From Candidatus Omnitrophica bacterium UBA1443 (GTDB lineage Bacteria; Omnitrophota; Omnitrophia; Omnitrophales; Aquincolibacteriaceae): DNA of 18,357 nt. The notes below the pieces were generated by a model, which was given only the letters and a program-made list of their open reading frames with translations, was not told where the DNA came from and did no database searches. This document shows, piece by piece, positions 13,039 through 18,357 of this stretch. A program made the position numbers and the translations under genes. Where the stretch lies: the NCBI GenBank assembly GCA_002329545.1, contig DCTJ01000100.1, positions 1 through 18,357 on the forward strand, given 5' to 3'. How positions within the stretch are numbered: position 1 is the stretch's first letter; each line of letters begins with the position of its first letter.

Positions 13039-13874
13039 TCGCTTCCCAGCAATTTCTTGTTTTGAGGTGGTTTTTTATAATTTTCTTTGCTAATAACTCT
13101 TTTGCCGCTTTTACGCTCCAATTCATTTCTCGCATTGCCTGCCACAGCACCACCCTCAAAGGCTGCTTGCTTATTTTCAACAAATCCTTGGGCGTTTTTA
13201 TTGACGGCTATCTCTTTCGTTGATGCCTCACCAAGCATTGAAAAGATAAGTTCAAGATCAGTCATGTGATCCCGCAAATTTTCACGCTTGAGGCCTTTGT
13301 GCTTTTTATAAGCAGAGGGCGTCATACCAAATGTCGCCTTGGATATTTCAGCGGTTAATATTTCGTATTCCTTTTGCTCCTTTATGCCACGCTTCTGCCA
13401 CTGGTCCGTTAGTTCTTCACGGATAGCGATCCCGCGCATCCGCTTCTCAATCCATTCATCGCTATACCCTTTTGCTTTATATAAAGCCCTTGTTCTTTTG
13501 GTGGCAAGCTCGGGATTCTCTATCTCCTGGATCCGCTCATAACCGACCCGAGCCAACCATCTCTTAAACGGCTCGGCTTTGGGAGATGGGATAGACTGGA
13601 TAATACGGAAAATGCCTTCCGTATTTGCACAATTGAGCTTTTGATCTCCCCCAGAAGTCATAACAGAAAGGGGGGTGACAAACTGTCCCCACCCTTTGCT
13701 AAGCTCACTGTCCCGCTTACGCATTTTCTTAATGTAGTCTTGGACATCAGGCGAGTCGGTAAGAGCCAAAACAACATCGTTAACCACAAACCACCATTCA
13801 TTGTTATGGATGGTCTTTCGGATCTCCTGTTTCCGGAAAATTGCTATTTTAGCTGTGGTTATTTCTTTATCCAT
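13035..13874 (-). CDS. Bro-N domain protein (phage antirepressor/DinD-like)
   Basis: This 279-residue protein has an N-terminal Bro-N domain (about 8-110). It includes IAIFRKQEIRKTIHNNEWWFVVNDVVLALTD split over two strands and a helix, the NCANTEGIFRIIQ core, and SPKAEPFKRWLARVGYERIQEIENPE. The second half (about 135-215) has conserved-looking stretches, WIEKRMRGIAIREELTDQW and ISKATFGMTPSAYKKHKGLKRENLRDHM, which recall DinD-like antirepressors. The tail is basic and low in complexity. Bro-N proteins bind DNA and are common in phages and their remnants; the cellular role of this subgroup is not established. AGGAAAC precedes the ATG at 13874. The gene begins 70 bp after the 3' end of tRNA-Ser(GGA) on the same strand, and a small stem TCGGC/GCCGA (13886-13899) lies between. 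Confidence 0.85.
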   Translation of the reverse strand: MDKEITTAKIAIFRKQEIRKTIHNNEWWFVVNDVVLALTDSPDVQDYIKKMRKRDSELSKGWGQFVTPLSVMTSGGDQKLNCANTEGIFRIIQSIPSPKAEPFKRWLARVGYERIQEIENPELATKRTRALYKAKGYSDEWIEKRMRGIAIREELTDQWQKRGIKEQKEYEILTAEISKATFGMTPSAYKKHKGLKRENLRDHMTDLELIFSMLGEASTKEIAVNKNAQGFVENKQAAFEGGAVAGNARNELERKSGKRVISKENYKKPPQNKKLLGSE

Positions 13875-13920
13875 GTTTCCTCATTTCGGCTCATGCCGAC
13901 CCTGACTTATTACGGCTGCC

Positions 13921-13941
13921 AGGGTTCGCCTGAGCGTCAAC
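13921..13941 (-). repeat. Copy C of the inward-facing motif, at the tRNA-Ser(GGA) 3' end
   Basis: On the minus strand GTTGACGCT followed by CAGGCGAACCCT begins two bases after the tRNA CCA. The stretch CGAACCCTGG within and next to it is the exact complement of CCAGGGTTCG in the T-arm of the adjacent tRNA (10 bp). The direct repeat AATGGCGG at 13942-13949 covers the tRNA 3' end. Confidence 0.6.
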
Positions 13942-13943
13942 AA

Positions 13944-14035
13944 TGGCGGAGAGACAGGGATTCGAACCCTGGAGACCCCTTTCGAGGCCTACGCACTTTC
14001 CAGGCGCGCCCGTTCAACCGCTCCGGCATCTCTCC
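13944..14035 (-). tRNA. tRNA-Ser (anticodon GGA)
   Basis: The 92-nt class II tRNA has acceptor GGAGAGA/TCTCTCC, discriminator G and an encoded CCA. The anticodon arm is CGCGC-CTGGAAA-GTGCG (anticodon GGA at plus 13999-14001), the variable arm is long, and the T-arm is CAGGGTTCGAATCCCTG. It decodes UCC and UCU. It lies downstream of serS on the same strand. Confidence 0.95.
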
Positions 14036-14071
14036 AATGAACTCAATAAAAACTTTCAGGCCCGCCCGCTT

Positions 14072-14086
14072 GTTCCCTAAGGGAAC
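14072..14086 (-). other. Small palindrome between serS and tRNA-Ser(GGA)
   Basis: GTTCCC-TAA-GGGAAC is a 6-bp stem with a 3-nt loop in the 175-bp gap after serS. No T-run follows on the minus strand, so it is not a standard terminator; nothing else is seen in this gap. Confidence 0.35.
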
Positions 14087-14210
14087 CTGTTGGCCAGGCG
14101 AGCGCACCAAACCAGGCTATGCGACCTCCCCGAACCATCTTCGCGTCCGACAAAGGCGCGTGCAGTCTATTGATTTACGATAAAACGGTCAAGTTGCGAG
14201 ATATCAGAAA

Positions 14211-15485
14211 TTACAATCCGAGATAGGGTTTCAACGCTTTGGGAAAATCGACGGTTCCGCCTTCGGTCTGAAAGTTTTCAAGAATACAAAGAACGGTTCG
14301 CGCCAGTGCGACGCCTGAACCGTTTAACGTATGGACATATTCCGTCTTTTTTGTTTTTGAATCCCTGTAGCGAATATTCATTCTCCTGGCCTGAAAATCC
14401 CCAAAAACACTGCAACTGGAAACCTCATACCATTTTTGGGTCCCCGGGGCCCACACTTCGAGGTCGTAACACTTCGCCGCCGCAAAACTCATATCTCCGC
14501 TCCCGAGAAGCAATACCCGGTAAGGTAATTCAAGCGCCTGAAGTATATTCTCCGCGTCTTGCACCAATCGCTCAAGCTCTTCACTTGAAGTTTCCGGTTT
14601 CACAAACTTGACGAGCTCAACCTTGTCAAATTGATGAACTCTCGATAATCCACGCGTGTCCTTACCATAAGAACCCGCTTCCTTACGGAAACAAGGAGAA
14701 TACCCGGCGTATTTTATAGGGAGCTCTTTTTCGTCAAGAATGTCGTCTCGATGAAAATTTGTGATTGGGACTTCCGCCGTGGGAATCAAAAAATGCGATC
14801 CCTTTTCTTCCCCTTCGTCAGCAACCAGAGCATACATGTCGCTTTCCATCTTCGGAATTTGTCCCGTCCCTTTCATGGACGCTCGATTCACGATCGCTGG
14901 CGGCCAAACTTCGGTATAACCATGTTTGGCGGAGTGCATATCCAGCATGAAACTAATAAGAGACCGCTCCAGTTTGGCGCCCCATCCTTTGTAAACAGGA
15001 AACCCGGCCCCCGAGATTTTGCTTCCTGTTTCCATACTGACCCATCCCAAAGCGCTAGCTATTTCTAAATGCTCTTTGGGCTTGAAGTTGAAACTCTTGG
15101 GTTCACCCCAAGAGCGGACAACCACGTTCCCTTCTGCTCCCCTGGCAACAGGGACATCAGAAGCTGGCAGATTTGGGATGGCAAGAGCTAAATAATCTAT
15201 TTTTTGAGATGTTTCCCCCACTTCGCTATCTAAAAGGCTAATTTTTTGGGAGACCGCCTTCATGCCTTGGATAATGCTTTCTGGTGATTTGCCTTCTTTC
15301 TTAAGTTTGGCTATTTGATTATTGGTCTCATTCCGCTGAGCCTTAAGCTCTTCCACCTCTTTGAGGAGACTTCGGCGCCGAGAATCCAGCGCCAGCAGGG
15401 CGTCAAGATCAAAGTCCACCCCTTTGGCAGAAATACCTTTTTTGACAATCTCGGGATTTTCACGGATAAACTTGAGGTCTAGCAT
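14211..15485 (-). CDS. serS: Seryl-tRNA synthetase
   Basis: This 424-residue class II synthetase charges tRNA-Ser (and tRNA-Sec) with serine. The N-terminal helical arm (about 28-100, with LLKEVEELKAQRNETNNQIAKL as part of a coiled coil) binds the long variable arm. The catalytic core contains the TAE serine-binding loop (236-238, IPTAEVPITN), motif 2 around FRKEAGSYGKDTRGLSRVHQF (266-286, in two parts), SSCSVFGDFQARR (356-368), and motif 3 TLNGSGVALARTVLCILEN with R396. All are intact and length is normal. The ATG at 15485 has only a weak purine stretch (GGACGAG) upstream. It is 73 bp downstream of gyrA and upstream of tRNA-Ser(GGA), all on the same strand. Confidence 0.98.
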   Translation of the reverse strand: MLDLKFIRENPEIVKKGISAKGVDFDLDALLALDSRRRSLLKEVEELKAQRNETNNQIAKLKKEGKSPESIIQGMKAVSQKISLLDSEVGETSQKIDYLALAIPNLPASDVPVARGAEGNVVVRSWGEPKSFNFKPKEHLEIASALGWVSMETGSKISGAGFPVYKGWGAKLERSLISFMLDMHSAKHGYTEVWPPAIVNRASMKGTGQIPKMESDMYALVADEGEEKGSHFLIPTAEVPITNFHRDDILDEKELPIKYAGYSPCFRKEAGSYGKDTRGLSRVHQFDKVELVKFVKPETSSEELERLVQDAENILQALELPYRVLLLGSGDMSFAAAKCYDLEVWAPGTQKWYEVSSCSVFGDFQARRMNIRYRDSKTKKTEYVHTLNGSGVALARTVLCILENFQTEGGTVDFPKALKPYLGL

Positions 15486-15521
15486 ATTGGCTCGTCCATG
15501 TTTCGAAGATTAAACTGCGTC

Positions 15522-15545
15522 CTCCCCGAAAAGGTTTTTCGGGAG
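15522..15545 (-). other. Strong hairpin in the gyrA-serS gap
   Basis: CTCCCGAAAA and TTTTCGGGGAG pair with one bulged G around a 3-nt loop. The bases after it on the minus strand (GACGCAGTTTAATC) contain no proper T-run, so it is more likely a partial terminator, attenuator or mRNA-processing hairpin than a full stop. Confidence 0.45.
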
Positions 15546-15558
15546 AGAGTTTTGTTTT

Positions 15559-18066
15559 CTACTTTTTTCCGTTTTTCTCGTCCAGGAGGGGCAGTTGTTG
15601 CGCGTCTTTTCCCGATCCTTCCTCTTTGGCAACCACGCGTGTCGCGGAAGCGATCTTGTCTTTGTCGTGCAATCGCATTACCTTAACTCCGACCGCGTTA
15701 CGGCCAGAGGTCCGAATCTGGTTGACCGGACAACGAACCACCATACCGTTGTTGGTGACCAGAATGATTTCATCTTCGTCCGCCACGGTGAGGACATTGA
15801 CAACCTTTCCGTTCTTTTCTGAAACTTTGACGTTAATGATGCCTTTGCCGCCGCGCGACTGTATACGATACTGGACAAAAGGCGTACTTTTGCCGAAGCC
15901 ATTTTGAGTAATGGTCAGCGCTTTCATTTTGGGATCCACGACCTCCACAGCGACGATCTCGTCGGTTTTCGCGAGATTCATGCCTCGCACACCGGTCGCG
16001 GTGCGACCCATATCACGAACATCCGTTTCTTTGAAGCGAATGGCTTTCCCTTCCCGGGTCGCCATAAAAATTTCATCTTTCCCCGATGTAATTTTGCACG
16101 CCACAAGCTCATCTTTGTCGCGAAGAGTGATGGCGTTAACGCCCGTGGAGCGCGGCCTTGAATATTCGATCATGTTCGTCTTTTTGATCACTCCCTTGGC
16201 CGTCACCATGATCGCATACTGCTTATCGCTAAACTCCTTGACCTGGAGAAAACTTGAAACGGTCTCGTTTTGACTCAGCGAAAGAAAATTAACGATGGCC
16301 TTCCCTTTGGCCTGTCTGGAGCCTTGGGGGATATCATAGGCTTTCCGCCAGTACACTCGCCCCAGGTTCGTGAAAAAAAGGATATAGTCGTGGGTCGAGG
16401 CCATGAACATGTGCTCGATAAAATCCTCGTCATCGCGCACGCCCGCTCCCGTGACGCCCGCTCCGCCGCGGTGTTGCCGGCGATACATTGACACGGGGAT
16501 CCGCTTGATATAGCCCGCGTGCGAAATACTGACAAGCACATCTTCCTGCGCGATCAGGTCCTCAATGTCGATATCATCTTCCGCGGCAACGATTAAAGTC
16601 CTTCGCTCATCCCCGTATTTTTTAAGGATTTCCTGCGACTCTTCCTTGATCAGGTCGAGCACTTTCCGGCGACTTTTCAATACCGACTGGTAATATTCGA
16701 TTTTTTTGATGAGTTCAAGATATTCTTCGTCAATTTTTAATCTCTCAAGCTGGGTCAGCCGCTGAAGTTGAAGTTCAAGAATGGCCTTGGCCTGAATTTC
16801 CGAAAGCTTCAGCGTTTTCATCAAAGTTTCTTTGGCAAGCTCCGGACTTTTTGACGTCCGAATAATCTTGATGACCTTATCAATGTTCGCGATCGCTTTT
16901 TTATATCCCTCAAGAATATGGGCGCGCTTTTCCGCTTTATCGAGGTCAAACCGGGTCCGGCGAATGATAACCTCGGCCCGATATTCGATAAACTTTTCGA
17001 GCATCTGCTTGAGCGTAAGGACGCGGGGCTGCCCGTCCACCAAGGCGAGCATGATTACGCCAAAAGAGCTTTGCATTTGAGTGTGTTTATACAGGTTGTT
17101 CAGGACAACCTGCGGTACCGCTTCCCTTTTCAGTTCGATCACCACACGCATACCATCGCGATCGGACTCGTCGCGAAGATCAGAAATCCCGTCGATCCTC
17201 TTATCCTCCACGAGCCGGACTATCGATTCAATCAGGTTAGATTTGTTAACCTGGTAGGGGATTTCCGTAATGACAATGGCGTCTTTTTTGTTCCGCCCCG
17301 TTTCGATCGCCGCCTTTGCGCGCATGACAATCGCGCCTCGCCCTGTTTCGTAAGCCTTCTTGATCCCGTCTCGCCCCACGATGAGTCCACCCGTCGGAAA
17401 ATCCGGGCCCGTCACTATTTTGAAAAGTTCTTTGTTTGTGATGTCCGGGTTATCAATCAGCGCGACGCACGCGTTGACCACTTCGGTCATGTTGTGCGGT
17501 GGAATGTTGGTCGCCATTCCCACGGCAATCCCTGAGGATCCATTGACCAGCAAATTGGGAATTCGCGACGGAAGCAGTGCGGGCTCAGAAAGGGATTCAT
17601 CAAAATTGGGCACAAAATCAACGGTCTCTTTATCGATATCCGCGAGGAGTTCTCCGGCGGCGCTGGCAAGCCGCGCTTCCGTGTACCGCATAGCCGCCGC
17701 GCTGTCTCCGTCAATGGATCCGAAGTTTCCCTGTCCCTGAACCAGCGGATACCGGAGAGAAAAGTCCTGCGCCATGCGTACCAGGGAATCATAAACCGCC
17801 GTGTCCCCGTGTGGATGGTATTTGCCGAGCACTTCTCCAACAATGCGGGCGGATTTCTTGTACGGCTTGGTGTGGGCGAGACCCAGCTCATTCATCGCAA
17901 AAAGGATCCGTCGATGCACCGGCTTCAGGCCATCCCGGACATCCGGAAGCGCGCGCCCCACAATGACCGACATCGAGTAGTCGATGTAAGAATCCTTCAT
18001 CTCCTCTTCGATCGGTCTGAGAAGGATTTTTTCGTTCATCGCATACAGATTTTTTTCTTCCGCCAT
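15559..18066 (-). CDS. gyrA: DNA gyrase subunit A
   Basis: This 835-residue gyrase subunit cuts and rejoins DNA and, with GyrB, introduces negative supercoils. The breakage-reunion domain shows catalytic Y128 in MRYTE, the quinolone region [16 protein letters not shown] with T89 (where E. coli has Ser83) and D93 (Asp87), and [15 protein letters not shown]. The C-terminal pinwheel carries the GyrA box as QSRGGKG (usual form QRRGGKG), which supports GyrA rather than ParC. The tail is acidic then basic ([21 protein letters not shown]). The ATG at 18066 has GGAGA eight bases before it; an ATG at 18081 is less likely because it would include the ribosome site. gyrB ends 92 bp upstream on the same strand, and serS follows. 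Confidence 0.98.
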   Translation of the reverse strand: MAEEKNLYAMNEKILLRPIEEEMKDSYIDYSMSVIVGRALPDVRDGLKPVHRRILFAMNELGLAHTKPYKKSARIVGEVLGKYHPHGDTAVYDSLVRMAQDFSLRYPLVQGQGNFGSIDGDSAAAMRYTEARLASAAGELLADIDKETVDFVPNFDESLSEPALLPSRIPNLLVNGSSGIAVGMATNIPPHNMTEVVNACVALIDNPDITNKELFKIVTGPDFPTGGLIVGRDGIKKAYETGRGAIVMRAKAAIETGRNKKDAIVITEIPYQVNKSNLIESIVRLVEDKRIDGISDLRDESDRDGMRVVIELKREAVPQVVLNNLYKHTQMQSSFGVIMLALVDGQPRVLTLKQMLEKFIEYRAEVIIRRTRFDLDKAEKRAHILEGYKKAIANIDKVIKIIRTSKSPELAKETLMKTLKLSEIQAKAILELQLQRLTQLERLKIDEEYLELIKKIEYYQSVLKSRRKVLDLIKEESQEILKKYGDERRTLIVAAEDDIDIEDLIAQEDVLVSISHAGYIKRIPVSMYRRQHRGGAGVTGAGVRDDEDFIEHMFMASTHDYILFFTNLGRVYWRKAYDIPQGSRQAKGKAIVNFLSLSQNETVSSFLQVKEFSDKQYAIMVTAKGVIKKTNMIEYSRPRSTGVNAITLRDKDELVACKITSGKDEIFMATREGKAIRFKETDVRDMGRTATGVRGMNLAKTDEIVAVEVVDPKMKALTITQNGFGKSTPFVQYRIQSRGGKGIINVKVSEKNGKVVNVLTVADEDEIILVTNNGMVVRCPVNQIRTSGRNAVGVKVMRLHDKDKIASATRVVAKEEGSGKDAQQLPLLDEKNGKK

Positions 18067-18133
18067 AACTTTTCTCTCCATCGCCGCGCCGCTAAAAACC
18101 CGCGGCGGTCTTGTGTCATCTTTTTTGTGAGCT

Positions 18134-18160
18134 CCGCCCTTCTCGCCGGGCGGGCTTTTT
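18134..18160 (+). terminator. Terminator-like hairpin in plus orientation after gyrB
   Basis: CCGCCC and GGGCGG form a stem around TTCTCGCC, followed by GC and TTTTT on the plus strand. No plus-strand gene leads into it. On the minus strand the A-run comes first, so it would not stop gyrB transcription. It may only block antisense transcription or be fortuitous. Confidence 0.3.
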
Positions 18161-18357
18161 AAATATCAAGGTTCCTAACCGCTTTCGCGTGCCGCTCAAT
18201 AAAAGCCCTGCGCGGCTCCACCGCGTCTCCCATAAGGATTGAGAAGATTTCGTCCGCTTCAACCGCGTCTTCCAGAGTCACTCTGAGGATGGTTCGTGTT
18301 TCCGGGTTCATGGTTGTGTTCCACAATTGTTCCGGATTCATTTCTCCAAGACCTTTG
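18159..18357 (-). CDS. gyrB: DNA gyrase subunit B, C-terminal end (5' part outside window)
   Basis: The visible 65 residues are the end of Gyr[20 protein letters not shown], then [25 protein letters not shown] split by no gap, and [20 protein letters not shown] before TAA. KGLGEM and the PRRxFIExxA ending are hallmarks of the GyrB/ParE Toprim C-terminus. ATP-dependent supercoiling with GyrA is the known role. GyrB rather than ParE is inferred from the adjacent gyrA. Confidence 0.96.
   Translation of the reverse strand, partial: KGLGEMNPEQLWNTTMNPETRTILRVTLEDAVEADEIFSILMGDAVEPRRAFIERHAKAVRNLDI

Noticed and set aside
14087..14110. GTTGGCCAGGCGAGCGCACC as a fourth copy of the inward motif
   Set aside because: It matches only in CAGGCGA and lacks the AACCCT block; too weak to count.
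1..18357. CRISPR arrays or insertion sequences
   Set aside because: No regularly spaced repeats of 24-40 bases and no transposase or integrase genes are visible.

Overview
The window looks like chromosomal DNA from a Gram-negative bacterium. It carries a Wza-type export protein, two outer-membrane beta-barrel proteins and Sec signal peptides, alongside ordinary bacterial housekeeping genes. TGA is used as a normal stop (corA, the receiver gene, the 8799-11102 barrel gene and the Bro-N gene all end in it), so the code is standard. The protein style (PilZ and receiver proteins, a single-domain EamA protein, a Bro-N/HNH pair) would suit an uncultured lineage such as Omnitrophota, but this is an impression and not a demonstrated assignment. 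Most genes lie on the minus strand.

Layout from left to right. Positions 1-1629 hold a 5' part of rlmN and a complete corA (both minus). A divergent plus-strand single-domain response regulator follows, then a PilZ gene interrupted by one in-frame TGA, then tRNA-Ser(UGA) and tadA. A plus-strand BT1-type MFS transporter faces an autotransporter-like barrel gene across a strong shared hairpin terminator. The barrel gene has a good sigma70-type promoter and a structured leader of about 140 nt. Next comes an unusual gene fusing a degenerate receiver domain to a YvcK-family protein. It is followed by tRNA-Arg(ACG), which has its own promoter and terminator. A two-gene envelope operon encodes a large beta-barrel protein and a short Wza-like protein.

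From 11.1 to 14.0 kb the region looks accessory. There is a 528-base non-coding stretch with hairpins, a 139-residue EamA transporter, tRNA-Ser(GCU), and a translationally coupled Bro-N plus HNH pair sitting between tRNA-Ser(GCU) and tRNA-Ser(GGA). A short motif (GTTGACG...CAGGCGAACCCT) reads inward from both ends of the Bro-N/HNH segment. The 8-mer AATGGCGG, which covers the tRNA-Ser(GGA) 3' end, is repeated at the far side. This is consistent with a small mobile or integrated segment, though the evidence is thin. The right end is the informational cluster gyrB-gyrA-serS, all on the minus strand.

Functional links are visible. serS and three serine tRNAs (UGA, GCU, GGA) occur together. tadA and its classical substrate tRNA-Arg(ACG) lie within 5 kb. 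The two envelope genes at 8.2-11.1 kb probably form one outer-membrane polysaccharide export unit. The points most worth a second look are the receiver-YvcK fusion, the TGA-split PilZ gene, the repeat-flanked Bro-N/HNH segment, and the tRNA-Ser 3' trailers that are complementary to their own tRNAs.
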